Assembly: GCA_021324395.1 (NCBI GenBank)
Contig: JAJPJG010000026.1
Span: 1-61,070, forward strand
Length of the DNA: 61,070 bases
Direction: 5' to 3'
Source: Spartobacteria bacterium
GTDB lineage: Bacteria; Verrucomicrobiota; Verrucomicrobiia; Chthoniobacterales; Chthoniobacteraceae
Part shown: positions 24,435 to 35,760 of the stretch, piece after piece
Layout: each line of letters opens with the position of its first letter
How positions within the stretch are numbered: the stretch's first letter is position 1
Made by a program: the position numbers and the translations under genes
The notes under the pieces: model-generated
What the model saw: the letters and a program-made list of their open reading frames with translations, nothing else
The model's database searches: none
What the model was told of the DNA's origin: nothing

Positions 24435-25607
24435 TTAAACTCCAGCGCGATCGAGCAGCGACGCGAGCACTTTTTCCGCCTCGAAGAATTCCGCTGCGAC
24501 TTCGAACGCGGCGCGGCAATGCGCTTTGTAATCCGCGTTGATCTCGCGCACCGCTTCCGCGATTTCGTCGAGCGTTTTGAACGCGAACAATCCGCGCTGC
24601 GCGCCATAATGCCGCGTGAAGCCGGTTTCCTGCGTAATCACCGGCCGGCCGCACGCGAGATAGCAAGCGCTGCGATCGCTGAACCAGCCGGTGTTTAAAC
24701 GCACGTATTGATCCTTCGCGACTGTGAATTCACCTTTCGAATCCTGCAGAAACCTTTTGTAGAGATCGTAGTCGATACTGATTTCATCCGGCCCACTCAA
24801 GCGCCAGTGGTTGTTTAAAAAAAGCTCGCGCGTCGCCGAATCATTTATATTCGTCGCGAGCTCAAAATCCTCGCACGCGCGCATCGGCGCCTCGACGAAT
24901 TTCAAAAACTCGAGCGACTTGCTCCAGAGATAAGTCTCTTCCCGCCATTCGATGTCTTTTTTGCCGCTCGTGTTCCAGTTTGCGACCGATGTGAACACCG
25001 CACCCGCAGGCGGCGGCGCGTCGCTTTTCCAAAAATCAGTCACCACCGGCTGGCGCGTCGGCAGCCACTTCACGCCGTGCAGCGGCACCGGAAAATGCGG
25101 CGTGCCGATGTCCTCGCCGAACGTAAAAAGCGCGCGATGCATGCCGAGGTAATCGCGCGTGCTCTGCACGCCTTTGTCGATTTTGATTTGCTCCACGCCC
25201 GGATCGCTCTCGACGTAAAGAATGCGGTTGCTTTGCAGCAGATCTTCGTTGAATTCCTGCGAGCCGCAGACGTTTAAAATTGCATCAGCATCACGATAAA
25301 GCTCGATGATTTTCGTTTTCGGCAATCCGGCGCAATCGTGCTCCGGCAAATAACGCGCGCAATAACTCCAGCGGCCCTCGAATCCAAATTGCGCGGCGAG
25401 TTTCGCCAGAATCTGCGAAGCGTAGGAAAAATCCTCCGAAACCTCGTAAGTCACCGGGTTGTAAGGCAGGCGCGCCGAGTCTTCGATGTAGTAAACGTCA
25501 TGTCCCAGCCGTTGCAGGCCGACGATGTAATGCACATGCTGCCACACAACGCCCGCGATCGGACACCCAGCCATGAAGCCCATCACGACGATTTTTTTCT
25601 TTTTCAC
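24435..25607 (-). CDS. Glycosyltransferase-like protein (GT-B type, CgeB-like)
   Basis: A 390-residue protein that looks like a GT-B glycosyltransferase. The N-terminus '[19 protein letters not shown]' has the Gly-rich turn of the first Rossmann fold and continues with '[17 protein letters not shown]'. The C-terminal half has '[29 protein letters not shown]', the 'CGRPV' loop seen in CgeB-like and related transferases, plus '[17 protein letters not shown]'. It probably transfers a sugar onto an acceptor in envelope glycan assembly. Its ATG overlap with the acyltransferase stop (25604-25607) shows tight coupling. No signal peptide or membrane helix is evident. Donor and acceptor are unknown. 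Confidence 0.8.
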   Translation of the reverse strand: MKKKKIVVMGFMAGCPIAGVVWQHVHYIVGLQRLGHDVYYIEDSARLPYNPVTYEVSEDFSYASQILAKLAAQFGFEGRWSYCARYLPEHDCAGLPKTKIIELYRDADAILNVCGSQEFNEDLLQSNRILYVESDPGVEQIKIDKGVQSTRDYLGMHRALFTFGEDIGTPHFPVPLHGVKWLPTRQPVVTDFWKSDAPPPAGAVFTSVANWNTSGKKDIEWREETYLWSKSLEFLKFVEAPMRACEDFELATNINDSATRELFLNNHWRLSGPDEISIDYDLYKRFLQDSKGEFTVAKDQYVRLNTGWFSDRSACYLACGRPVITQETGFTRHYGAQRGLFAFKTLDEIAEAVREINADYKAHCRAAFEVAAEFFEAEKVLASLLDRAGV

Positions 25608-26188
25608 AGATGTTTCACAATGGTTGCCGGATTACCCGCGACGACGCAATTCGGCGGCACATCTTTCGTAACGATCGCGCCGGCGGCGACCACGGAATTT
25701 TCGCCGATCGTCACCCCTTTCAAAATCACTGCGCCCATGCCGATCCAGACGTTGTCGGCAATGCGCACCGGTTTCGTGCGAATCGCCGGTCGCGGCGGCT
25801 GCTTCGAATAATACGGCGCGAGCGCGAGTGCGTCCTGCCTGCGCGCCTCGGGATCGAGCGGATGAAAATCGGAATCGGCAATGCCGACATTCCATGAAAT
25901 CAAACAATATGAGCCGATCTCGACGCGCTCCTCGGCCATGATTAACGCTCCGTTTAAAAGAGTAAAATCACCTACTTTGCACGAACCATTCTTACCAATC
26001 GAAAAAGAACAACCGGAATAACACGAAACGTGATTGCCCAATTCGATCGCAGGATTTTTCGCGCTTTTGTCGAAACGAAAAATCTGCGCTGTCTCGCAGT
26101 AAAGACCTTCGCCCCACGTGACGTTCGGCGGAATTGGCTGATCCCACCAGTCATGTTCGACGCGGCGATCTGAATTGACGTTGCTCAT
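25604..26188 (-). CDS. Left-handed beta-helix acyltransferase (WcaF/MaaA-like)
   Basis: A 194-residue hexapeptide-repeat acyltransferase. Repeats of the [LIV]-G-x4 type run through '[18 protein letters not shown]', '[10 protein letters not shown]', '[18 protein letters not shown]' and '[18 protein letters not shown]', and it ends in '[17 protein letters not shown]', the standard ending of the maltose/galactoside acetyltransferase and colanic-acid WcaF group. The likely job is O-acetylation of a sugar. It lies 50 bp after the ABC exporter gene and overlaps the glycosyltransferase start by four bases, which supports a role in decorating an exported glycan or glycolipid. Confidence 0.87.
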   Translation of the reverse strand: MSNVNSDRRVEHDWWDQPIPPNVTWGEGLYCETAQIFRFDKSAKNPAIELGNHVSCYSGCSFSIGKNGSCKVGDFTLLNGALIMAEERVEIGSYCLISWNVGIADSDFHPLDPEARRQDALALAPYYSKQPPRPAIRTKPVRIADNVWIGMGAVILKGVTIGENSVVAAGAIVTKDVPPNCVVAGNPATIVKHL

Positions 26189-26238
26189 GAGTTTTTTCAG
26201 GCGGGCACAGTTTGTTTTGGAAAAGACGCACTCATGCG

Positions 26239-28011
26239 CTAGCCCAAGTTTGCCGAGCGATATAGCCCCGCGTAAACGCCCTTCTTCGCGACAAGCTCCG
26301 CACCTGCGCCGATCTCGGCGATTTCGCCGTGCCGCAACACGACGATTTTTTCCATGTCGTGCACGGTCGCGATGCGATGCGTGATGATGAGGGTGGTGCG
26401 GCCGCGCATCAGTTCCTTGATCGTTTCCATGATCGCCGCTTCGGTCGTCGGATCGAGCGCGCTCGTCGGCTCGTCGAGCAAAAGAATCGGCGCATTTTTT
26501 AAAAAAGCGCGCGCGATGCCGATGCGCTGCCGCTGGCCGACGCTCAAGTGTCCGCCACGCTCGCCGACTTGCGATTTGTAGCCGTCGCGCATCGCCATGA
26601 TGAACTCGTGCGCCTGCGCGCGCGTTGCGGCTTGCACGATTTCCTCCTCGGTCGCGTCGGGGCGACCGTAGGCGATGTTTTCGCGGATTGTTGTGGAAAA
26701 AAGAAGCGTGTCTTGTAAAACAATACTTATCTGGTTGCGGAGCGACTTTTTCGTCAGCGCGCGCAGCTCTTTTCCGTCGATCAACACGCGTCCCGCAGTC
26801 GGATCGTAGAAGCGCGGCACCAGCGAGAGCAGCGTCGTCTTGCCCGCGCCGGTTCCGCCGACGAACGCCACAGTCTGTCCCGGCGCGATCTGCACGTTGA
26901 CGTTTTTTAAAATAAGCCGCGATTCGTCGTAGCCGAAACTCACGTTTTCAAACGCAATCGCACCGTTCGTCGTCTGTAACACTTCCGCGTTCGCAGCGTC
27001 GGGCACGTCATCCTGACGGTCGAGCACCTCGAAGCAGCGCGTCGCGCCCGCCGCCGCGCCTTCGAGCACCCAGCCGACTTGCGTCAGCGCCTCGAGCGGC
27101 TGGTAGAGCGTGAGCAGATAAGTCGAAATCGCGATCAAGCTCGCCAGCGGCAACACGCCGTGCAGCACGTGATAAGAGCCGAGAAAATAGAGCGCCGCCG
27201 TCGCGATCGCCATGAGCGTGCTGACAACGAGTGCGCTTTGCATCGATGTGCCTTGCAGCTTGATGTTCGCCTCGAGACTGCCGCGCGCGCTCGATTGGAA
27301 CTGCGCTACTTCGTGCTCCTCGCGTCCGAACGCCTGCACCATTTTAATGCTGCTCAGCCCCTCCTGCACCGTCGCTAGCAACGCGCTTTCACGCTCCGCA
27401 ATCGTCGTGCTTTCGCTGCGAATCCGATGCGCGAAAAGGCGGAAGGTCGCGATCATCAGCGGCACGACGAGCAGCGACAAAAGCGTGAGCTGCCAGTCGA
27501 GCCACCACATCGCCGCCAGCGTGCTGGCAACCGTCACGAACGTCTGGAAAATAAAAGTCGCACGGCTGTAAAACGTCTGCAGCGCCTGTGAATCGTAAGC
27601 CACCCGGAAGCTGGAGTCCGTGCTGCGGCGCTGATCGTGAAATTTCAAAGGCAGCGCGTGCAGATACGCGTAAAGTTCCGTGCGCAAACGCAGCAGGCCC
27701 TGCAGTCCGACGCGCACATAAATCATCGTTGCGATCAGGTTCAGCCAGCCCGACATGAGCTGCAACACCACCATAGCGAGACAAAGCAATCCGATCACCT
27801 TCGTCACACTCCAGCCCGCTAAACTAAACCCGAAAATGTCCGGCACGCGCTCGCCCTTCAGCGCCGACGGCAGCACTTTCGCCACGATGAAAGCAAACGG
27901 CCATGGCTTCAGCAGATTGAACGGCATCAGCAAAAGCGTCAGCGCCGTCGCGAAAATCGACTGGCCGAAAAACGGCCGGAAATAAGCGAGCGTGCGACGG
28001 TAAACGAACAT
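26239..28011 (-). CDS. ABC exporter, fused membrane and ATPase domains
   Basis: A 590-residue half-transporter of the MsbA/multidrug exporter type. Six hydrophobic segments fill about residues 15-310, followed by a nucleotide-binding domain with Walker A '[11 protein letters not shown]', the Q-loop 'QISIVLQDT', signature '[14 protein letters not shown]', Walker B '[12 protein letters not shown]' and H-loop 'IITHRIATV'. The signature starts LSVGQ rather than LSGGQ. It probably works as a homodimer that flips a lipid-linked or hydrophobic substrate. As the first gene of the cluster with acyltransferase, glycosyltransferase and TIM-barrel genes, it may export the glycolipid they make. The window has a second, more MsbA-like exporter at 51682-53511. 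Confidence 0.92.
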   Translation of the reverse strand: MFVYRRTLAYFRPFFGQSIFATALTLLLMPFNLLKPWPFAFIVAKVLPSALKGERVPDIFGFSLAGWSVTKVIGLLCLAMVVLQLMSGWLNLIATMIYVRVGLQGLLRLRTELYAYLHALPLKFHDQRRSTDSSFRVAYDSQALQTFYSRATFIFQTFVTVASTLAAMWWLDWQLTLLSLLVVPLMIATFRLFAHRIRSESTTIAERESALLATVQEGLSSIKMVQAFGREEHEVAQFQSSARGSLEANIKLQGTSMQSALVVSTLMAIATAALYFLGSYHVLHGVLPLASLIAISTYLLTLYQPLEALTQVGWVLEGAAAGATRCFEVLDRQDDVPDAANAEVLQTTNGAIAFENVSFGYDESRLILKNVNVQIAPGQTVAFVGGTGAGKTTLLSLVPRFYDPTAGRVLIDGKELRALTKKSLRNQISIVLQDTLLFSTTIRENIAYGRPDATEEEIVQAATRAQAHEFIMAMRDGYKSQVGERGGHLSVGQRQRIGIARAFLKNAPILLLDEPTSALDPTTEAAIMETIKELMRGRTTLIITHRIATVHDMEKIVVLRHGEIAEIGAGAELVAKKGVYAGLYRSANLG

Positions 28012-28021
28012 CGGGGAAATT

Positions 28022-28117
28022 AAGGATTAAGAATTACGAATTAAGAATCAGAAAGTCTGCTCCGACGCCGATTTTTCATTCATCATTCAATATTCTTCAT
28101 TCATTCTCCCCTTCCCC
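28022..28117. repeat. AT-rich direct-repeat and low-complexity stretch
   Basis: The gap between the divergent ABC exporter and DUF502 genes holds repeats of the unit ATTAAGAATTACG ('ggattaagaattacgaattaagaatc', 28024-28050). A second group of CATTCA/TTCATT repeats covers 28076-28104. Such AT-rich repeats are unlike the surrounding coding DNA. They may contain the promoters of both genes, but no convincing -35/-10 pair stands out. Confidence 0.45.
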
Positions 28118-28783
28118 ATGATCTCCAGGTTCCAAAATATCCGCAACAGCACCATCGGCGCAGTGCGCGATTGGCGACAGACGCTCGCCCTGCTTCGGAA
28201 CAAATTCTTCACCGGCATCGTCGTCGCGATCCCCATCATCGTCACCGTCTGGGTCCTCAACCTCGCCTACGGCTTCATCACCGGCATCAGCGAACCATTG
28301 CTGCACAAGCTCGGCATCGACTTTGCCGGCCTGAGCTTCCTCGTCACCCTCATCATGCTTATCGCCCTCGGCTTCATGGCCACCAACGTCCTCGGCCAGC
28401 GCATTCTCGATTGGTTCGAGCGCCTGCTCCTGCGCATCCCGCTCGTCGCCACGATTTACACGGGCGTAAAACAAGTCATTGACTCCATCAAATCGTTTAA
28501 CAACGTCTCCAACTTCAAGCGCGTCGCCTACATCGAATACCCGAGCGAAGGCTGCAAACTCATCGGCTTCGTCACCGGGCAATTTTACGATGAACGGCTC
28601 AGCATCGAAATGACCAGCGTCGTCATCCCCACCGCGCCCAATCCCATGACCGGCCTCGTCGTAGTCGTCCCCAGCCACAAGGTCATCGACAGCTCACTCA
28701 CCATCGAGGAAGCGACAAAGATGATCGTCTCCGCCGGCCTCGTCGCGCCTAAACGGAAAAGTGAACCCGTTCTGGCGAGCTAG
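28118..28783 (+). CDS. DUF502 family membrane protein
   Basis: A 221-residue inner-membrane protein of the DUF502 family. It has two hydrophobic segments ('FTGIVVAIPIIVTVWVL' near residues 31-47, and about 71-90), then the family signature 'LLLRIPLVATIYTGVKQV' and 'RVAYIEYPSEGCKLIGFVTG', then 'VVIPTAPNPMTGLVVVVP' and 'TIEEATKMIVSAGLV'. DUF502 proteins occur widely in bacteria and plants (LCV-like proteins) but the biochemical role is unknown. It is transcribed away from the ABC exporter with a repeat-rich 106-bp gap between starts, and is followed by a 133-bp gap before the heptose cluster. Confidence 0.9.
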   Translation: MISRFQNIRNSTIGAVRDWRQTLALLRNKFFTGIVVAIPIIVTVWVLNLAYGFITGISEPLLHKLGIDFAGLSFLVTLIMLIALGFMATNVLGQRILDWFERLLLRIPLVATIYTGVKQVIDSIKSFNNVSNFKRVAYIEYPSEGCKLIGFVTGQFYDERLSIEMTSVVIPTAPNPMTGLVVVVPSHKVIDSSLTIEEATKMIVSAGLVAPKRKSEPVLAS

Positions 28784-28827
28784 TTCGCGTGCGTGACTTC
28801 TCGTCGCCTGGAATGCAAGCGGTGACA

Positions 28828-28851
28828 GGAAATTGGGTTGACACAATTTCC
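28828..28851. promoter_or_regulatory. Inverted repeat enclosing a -35-like TTGACA
   Basis: GGAAATTG (28828-28835) and CAATTTCC (28844-28851) are perfect 8-bp arms. The 8-base spacer and the first arm junction contain TTGACA at 28838-28843, a consensus -35 element pointing at the heptose cluster. The matching -10 around 28860-28866 (CGCAAT) is poor. The arrangement suits an operator over a promoter; a terminator for DUF502 is less likely, because no T-run follows. Confidence 0.4.
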
Positions 28852-28916
28852 GCTTTCATTCGCAATCCGCGCACGCTTCGGCGGTGTATTTCCGGCTGTC
28901 GTGAGCGGCGATTCGC

Positions 28917-29861
28917 ATGAAATTCGAGCCCCTCGATTTTTCCAAAATCAAAACCTATGCGCTGGCCGAACGCGCAAACAAAGTGTCGGTCGAAGACTTT
29001 GCCGGCGTATTTAACAAAGGCGAAAGCTTCGGCGCGTTTTTGGAAAAACTGCCGCGCTTTTTAGTCGCGAATGATTTTCGGAAAGTAGTCGCCGCAATCG
29101 CGAATGCCGTCAAAAACGAACGTCCGGTGTTGCTGATGATGGGCGCTCATCCGATCAAGTGCGGACTCAACTCGATCATCGTCGAGATGATGCAGCGGGG
29201 CGTGATTTCGGCGGTTGCGTTTAACGGGGCGGGCGCGATTCACGATTTCGAAACGGCTTATCAAGGCGAAACAAGTGAAGACGTGCAGCGCGGACTCGAC
29301 GACGGCAGTTTCGGAATGGTCGATGAAACGCCGCGATTGATGAATGCCGCGCTCGCAGCCGGCGTTAAACGAGGCGAAGGCGCGGGCAGCGCGCTCGGGC
29401 GTGCGATTGCCGACGGCAAGTTTCCGAACCGACATTTGAGCATGCTGCACACCGGATTCGAGCGCGACATTCCCGTGACGGTGCACGTCGCAATCGGCAC
29501 CGACATCATTCATCAACATCCGACGACTGATGGCGCAGTGCTCGGCGAGGCGAGCTATCGCGATTTTCAGCGGTTCGCGTCGGTCGTTGCGAAACTCGAA
29601 GGCGGCGTTGTGTTAAACATCGGCAGCGCAGTGATCATGCCGGAAGTTTTTCTCAAAGCGCTCACCATCGCGCGCAATCTCGGACACAAAGTCGAGCAGT
29701 TCACCACGGCGACTTTTGACATGATTCGCCACTATCGTCCGACAGAAAACGTCGTCCGTCGCCCGACGCATCTTGGTGGACAAGGTTTTTACATTGTGGG
29801 ACATCACGAAATCATGATTCCCCTGCTCTTCGCAGCAGTCACCGAGACGCTCCAGCCATGA
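28917..29861 (+). CDS. Deoxyhypusine-synthase-like protein of the heptose cluster
   Basis: A 314-residue cytoplasmic protein that resembles bacterial deoxyhypusine-synthase-like proteins often found beside LPS heptose genes. Visible blocks are 'RPVLLMMGAHPIKCGLN' (residues 63-79), 'FNGAGAIHDFE', 'GTDIIHQHP', 'GGVVLNIGSAVIMPEVFLK' and the C-terminal 'IMIPLLFA'. In true deoxyhypusine synthases a catalytic Lys precedes a similar 'IFPLLVA' ending; here the equivalent stretch reads 'YIVGHHEIMIPLL', with no Lys, so the classic reaction is unlikely (inference). Its stop overlaps the heptose kinase start by four bases, which links it to ADP-heptose synthesis. Its real activity is unknown. Confidence 0.85.
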   Translation: MKFEPLDFSKIKTYALAERANKVSVEDFAGVFNKGESFGAFLEKLPRFLVANDFRKVVAAIANAVKNERPVLLMMGAHPIKCGLNSIIVEMMQRGVISAVAFNGAGAIHDFETAYQGETSEDVQRGLDDGSFGMVDETPRLMNAALAAGVKRGEGAGSALGRAIADGKFPNRHLSMLHTGFERDIPVTVHVAIGTDIIHQHPTTDGAVLGEASYRDFQRFASVVAKLEGGVVLNIGSAVIMPEVFLKALTIARNLGHKVEQFTTATFDMIRHYRPTENVVRRPTHLGGQGFYIVGHHEIMIPLLFAAVTETLQP

Positions 29862-30868
29862 ATCTCGCTCGTTTTCAGCAACTGCTTCCCGCTTTCGAAT
29901 CGAAGCGCATCCTCGTGATCGGCGATTTGATTTTGGACGAATTCATCTGGGGTCGCGTTAGCCGCATTTCGCCGGAAGCGCCGGTGCCAGTCGTGGAAGT
30001 CGATCGCGAAACTTACTATCCCGGCGGCGCGGCAAACGTCGCGCGAAATCTGCGCGAATTCACGCCGCACGTGTCGGTGATGGGTCTCGTCGGCACCGGG
30101 ACACATGCGGAGCAGTTGAAAAAGCTACTCGCGGAGGAAGGCATCGACATTACGGGTGTGCAACAGGATGCTGACTATCAAACAATCGTTAAAACGCGCA
30201 TCATCGCGAAGCATCAGCAGGTCGTCCGCGTCGATCGTGAACGCAAGGCCCGGCTCTCGCCACTGCTGATGAATGAAGCAGTGCGCCAGCTCGAATCGAT
30301 GCTTCCACGGCTGGATGCCATCATCATCGAGGACTACGCGAAAGGACTCGTTCAGCAGGAATTCGCCGACGCCGTTTCCGCGCTCGCAAAAAAATCGGGC
30401 AAGCTGCTCGCGGTCGATCCGAACCCGAACAACATCCTCTGCTGGAATGGCGCGACGGTTATAAAGCCGAATCGTCCCGAGGCTTTCGCGACCGCCGGCA
30501 AGCCGCTCGTTGATCCCATGGAGCCGATCGAGCGCGATCCGCACCTGCTCGAGGTTGGCGACATTTTGTTAAAAAAATGGAACGCCCAAAACCTGCTCAT
30601 TACACTCGGCGAATACGGCATGCTGCTCTTCCAGCATGACGCTGAGCCGTATCATACGCCGACGCGCGCGCAGGAAGTGTTCGATGTTTCCGGCGCGGGC
30701 GACACGGCGATAGCGCTGTTCACGCTCGCGCTTAGCGCGGGCGCGACACCCGCGGAAGCTGCGGAGATTTCCAATCACGCGAGCGGCATCGTCGTCGGCA
30801 AACTCGGCACCGCAACGGTGACACCGTCCGAGCTGCTCCAGAGTTTCGAAAAGCACGCGAATGGGTAA
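29858..30868 (+). CDS. hldE1/rfaE1: D-glycero-beta-D-manno-heptose-7-phosphate kinase
   Basis: A 336-residue PfkB-family kinase matching the kinase half of HldE (RfaE domain I), which makes heptose-1,7-bisphosphate for the LPS inner core. Family marks are 'ILVIGDLILDEFIWGRVSRISPEAPVPVV' split across the N-terminus, 'YYPGGAANVARNLREF', 'DYAKG' and the C-terminal catalytic 'DVSGAGDTAIALF' with Asp as the base. The nucleotidyltransferase half is absent, so a separate rfaE2 must lie elsewhere. The gene starts inside the stop of the deoxyhypusine-synthase-like gene and overlaps gmhB by eight bases, making a tight operon. Confidence 0.93.
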   Translation: MNLARFQQLLPAFESKRILVIGDLILDEFIWGRVSRISPEAPVPVVEVDRETYYPGGAANVARNLREFTPHVSVMGLVGTGTHAEQLKKLLAEEGIDITGVQQDADYQTIVKTRIIAKHQQVVRVDRERKARLSPLLMNEAVRQLESMLPRLDAIIIEDYAKGLVQQEFADAVSALAKKSGKLLAVDPNPNNILCWNGATVIKPNRPEAFATAGKPLVDPMEPIERDPHLLEVGDILLKKWNAQNLLITLGEYGMLLFQHDAEPYHTPTRAQEVFDVSGAGDTAIALFTLALSAGATPAEAAEISNHASGIVVGKLGTATVTPSELLQSFEKHANG

Positions 30869-31371
30869 GCATGCCGCCGTTTTTCTCGACCGCGACGGAA
30901 CGCTGATGAAAAACGTGGATTACCCGAACGATCCCCGCGACGTGCACGTATTTCCGCGCGTGCCCGAAGCGCTCGCGCGCCTGAAAGCTGCCGGTTTTAA
31001 AAACGTCATCGTTACGAATCAAAGCGGCTTTGCGCGCGGGCTCGTCACGCCCGTCGGCTATGAAGCAGTGCAAGGCGAGCTGCTGCGAAGGATTGGGGCG
31101 GACAAAATAGACGGCATTTACATGTGCCCGGATTTCGGAGCGCGTCGGAAACCTTCGCCCGAAATGGTTTTCGAAGCTGCGCGCGATTTCGACATCGATT
31201 TGTCGCGATCCTTTTTCGTCGGCGACAAAGCGAGTGACATCGAGTGCGGTCGCAACGCAGGCGTGCGCACGGTTTTTGTCAACACCGGCTATGATCTGCC
31301 CGAGGAGTGCCATCCCGATTTTGTGGCGAAAGACCTTGCCGCGGCTGCGGACTACATTTTAGACAACGCGC

Positions 31372-31388
<17 letters not shown>
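30861..31388 (+). CDS. gmhB: D-glycero-D-manno-heptose-1,7-bisphosphate phosphatase
   Basis: A 175-residue HAD-superfamily phosphatase that removes the 7-phosphate during ADP-heptose synthesis. Asp10 and Asp12 lie in 'FLDRDGTL', the second motif in 'NVIVTNQSGFARG', the motif-III Lys in 'RRKPSPEM' and the acidic motif IV in 'FFVGDKASDIECG'. In E. coli GmhB a Cys/His zinc loop precedes 'CRKP'; here the stretch reads 'MCPDFGARRKP' and the zinc loop is missing, as in a subset of family members. It overlaps the heptose kinase by eight bases and kdsB by 17 bases, consistent with one LPS operon. Confidence 0.9.
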
Positions 31389-33713
<2,325 letters not shown>

Positions 33714-33721
33714 ACCAGCGA

Positions 33722-34357
33722 CTACCAGTTTTTAATCCACTGCTGGGTCACGTCAGTTGCGTTCCCAGGAGCGGGCGTCGTGGTTTTCCCTGTCGTGCTC
33801 CATAGGTCGAACGTCGGGTTGTAGCCTTTCTGGGCGCCAGTGCTGCCCTTGTCGACCCATCCCTGGTAAGCAGTGGAATAGCCGTAGCTGTTTCCCCACG
33901 GATCTGCGATGTAGCTGACGGTTCCACTCAGCATCGTAGGTTTAAATTCAAAATAGCGTTTGTTGGAAACCTCACTGCTTTCAATAATGCCGTTGCCATT
34001 GGTGTCGCCGCTGAGCTGGGAATAAAGGTAAACACTCGCTTGTGCGTAGTTGGAAGGATTTCCCGAAACACGCGCATCGAGAAGATCTGTGGCGCTTCCG
34101 GACACGTTCGTGCTGCCGATCGTCGTTTGGGAGCCAGGCCCGCGTGGATAAATACCGTTATCGCTCTTATAGCCTTCGCACGCGGCTTCCAGCGCATGAA
34201 TCTCAGCGTCCGCGCGCGCCATCGCACCTTTCTTTTGCGCGTAGCCGGAAATCGATAGCACCAGCGCCGCAAGGATCGCGATGATCGCCATGACGGTCAG
34301 CAACTCAACCAGCGTAAAGCTATCGCTGTTGTTTGTGGTTCGGGGGGAAAAGATCAT
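33722..34357 (-). CDS. Type II secretion/type IV pilus pseudopilin (GspG-like)
   Basis: A 211-residue pseudopilin. A short basic leader (13 residues) is followed by the class-III prepilin motif 'FTLVELLTVMAIIAILAALV', whose Glu at position +5 is conserved, then an amphipathic helix 'ARADAEIHALEAACEGYKS' and a C-terminal globular part. 'GIYPRGPGS' and 'DPWGNSYGYSTAYQG' resemble the calcium-binding C-terminal loop of GspG-type major pseudopilins. The residue before the expected cleavage site is Ser rather than Gly, so processing by the prepilin peptidase may be altered. It lies 14 bp after the GspF-type gene, so the two are likely one operon. Confidence 0.88.
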   Translation of the reverse strand: MIFSPRTTNNSDSFTLVELLTVMAIIAILAALVLSISGYAQKKGAMARADAEIHALEAACEGYKSDNGIYPRGPGSQTTIGSTNVSGSATDLLDARVSGNPSNYAQASVYLYSQLSGDTNGNGIIESSEVSNKRYFEFKPTMLSGTVSYIADPWGNSYGYSTAYQGWVDKGSTGAQKGYNPTFDLWSTTGKTTTPAPGNATDVTQQWIKNW

Positions 34358-34371
34358 ACGTTTTCTTTCGT

Positions 34372-35670
34372 TTAACCACCTGCGCCGCCACCTTGCATGC
34401 CCTGGATAATTGTGATGAGTGGCATGAAGAGCGCGATGACGATCGTGCCGACAATGACCGCGAGAAACACAATCATGATCGGCTCGAGCAGTGACGTAAG
34501 GCCGCTGACAGCGTTATCGACTTCGTCGTCGTAAACCTCGGCGATTTTCAAAAGCATCTCTGGCAATTGACCGGTTTCCTCGCCGACATCGATCATGCTG
34601 ATGACCATCGGCGGAAACACGCCGCTCGCTTCGAGCGGATGCACGATCGATTCACCTTCTTTCACGCTGTCGTGGACTTTCGTGATCGCGTCGGCGATGA
34701 CCGAGTTTCCCGCTGTATCGCGAGTGATGTTCAGTGCTTGTAAAATCGGAACGCCGCTGGTGACAAGCGTGCCGAGCGTGCGTGAGAAGCGCGAGATCGA
34801 GCTTTTGCGGATCAAGTCACCGAAGAGCGGCATGCGCAGCTTGACTTTGTCGATAACGACACGCCCCGATGCAGTGCGCGCGAAAAGATTGTAGCCAACT
34901 ACAATCACGATCACGACTCCGACCACGGAGAAGATGTGGTTTTTGAGAATGTTGCTCGTGTCGATGACGAATTGCGTCAGCGCCGGCAGCGGACGTCCGC
35001 CGAGCATGTCATGGAAAATCTGCTCAAATTTCGGAACGATAAACACGAGCAAAAACGCCATGATCGCGATCGCGATGAACAGCACGACCACCGGATAGAA
35101 CATCGCGGAGACAACCTTGTTTTTGATCTTCTGCGCTTTTTCCTGGAACTCCGCGAGGCGGTTCAGCACGAGTTCCAGCACGCCGCCGAGTTCACCGGCT
35201 TTCACCATGTTAATATACAGTTTGTTAAAAATCTTTGGATGCTGCGCGAGACTCTCGGAAAATGTGCTGCCGCCCTGCACCGCGTCGGCGAGGTGATTGA
35301 TCGTGCCTTTCAGCACGAGATCTTTTTCCTGCTTCGCGAGCACGGTCAGACCACGCAGCAGCGGCAAACCTGCATCGATCAGTGTTGCGAGCTGGCGTGT
35401 GAAAATCATCAGCGTTTTGCCTTTGACCGTCTTTTTTTGGAAAAGCTGTTTGCCGCCTTTTTTCGTTGTCGCCGGCGCGGAGGTTGCCGCTTTTTTAATC
35501 GCTTTTTTCGCAGCTTTCGGTGCGCCGCCCTTGCCTTCCTCCACGACGCTTGTCGGGAAAAAACCGGATTGCCGCAGGTGCGCTACAACATCGTTTGCGG
35601 AGCCGGCTTCGAGCACGCCGACGGATTCCTGGCCGCGTGCATCGAGGGCCACGTAATTAAATCTTGGCAT
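34372..35670 (-). CDS. Type II secretion / type IV pilus inner-membrane platform protein (GspF/PilC)
   Basis: A 432-residue polytopic inner-membrane platform protein. After a small beta domain (about 1-50) comes a Lys/Ala-rich linker (about 48-80), then two repeats of the T2SSF domain: 'FTRQLATLIDAGLPLLRGL' with 'GSTFSESLAQHPKIF' and, further on, 'FSRTLGTLVTSGVPILQAL' with 'GEESGQ'-like 'DVGEETGQLPEMLLKIA'. Three to four strong transmembrane helices are present (near 180-200, 230-250 and 390-420). It would anchor the assembly ATPase and pseudopilus. The following gene is a pseudopilin; no GspE/PilB ATPase, GspD or prepilin peptidase is in the window. Confidence 0.93.
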   Translation of the reverse strand: MPRFNYVALDARGQESVGVLEAGSANDVVAHLRQSGFFPTSVVEEGKGGAPKAAKKAIKKAATSAPATTKKGGKQLFQKKTVKGKTLMIFTRQLATLIDAGLPLLRGLTVLAKQEKDLVLKGTINHLADAVQGGSTFSESLAQHPKIFNKLYINMVKAGELGGVLELVLNRLAEFQEKAQKIKNKVVSAMFYPVVVLFIAIAIMAFLLVFIVPKFEQIFHDMLGGRPLPALTQFVIDTSNILKNHIFSVVGVVIVIVVGYNLFARTASGRVVIDKVKLRMPLFGDLIRKSSISRFSRTLGTLVTSGVPILQALNITRDTAGNSVIADAITKVHDSVKEGESIVHPLEASGVFPPMVISMIDVGEETGQLPEMLLKIAEVYDDEVDNAVSGLTSLLEPIMIVFLAVIVGTIVIALFMPLITIIQGMQGGGAGG

Positions 35671-35760
35671 AGTGGAGGGTCACGAGTGGGTGGAACTTTG
35701 CAGCAAAATAATTTGGGCTGTGCAGGTTGTCGAGCCCTCGGCGAAAGAAAATTGTTTCGT

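Noticed and set aside
28022..28117. The repeated AT-rich units considered as a CRISPR array or attachment site
   Set aside because: The units are short, imperfect and lack regular spacers; no integrase, cas gene or tRNA is near.
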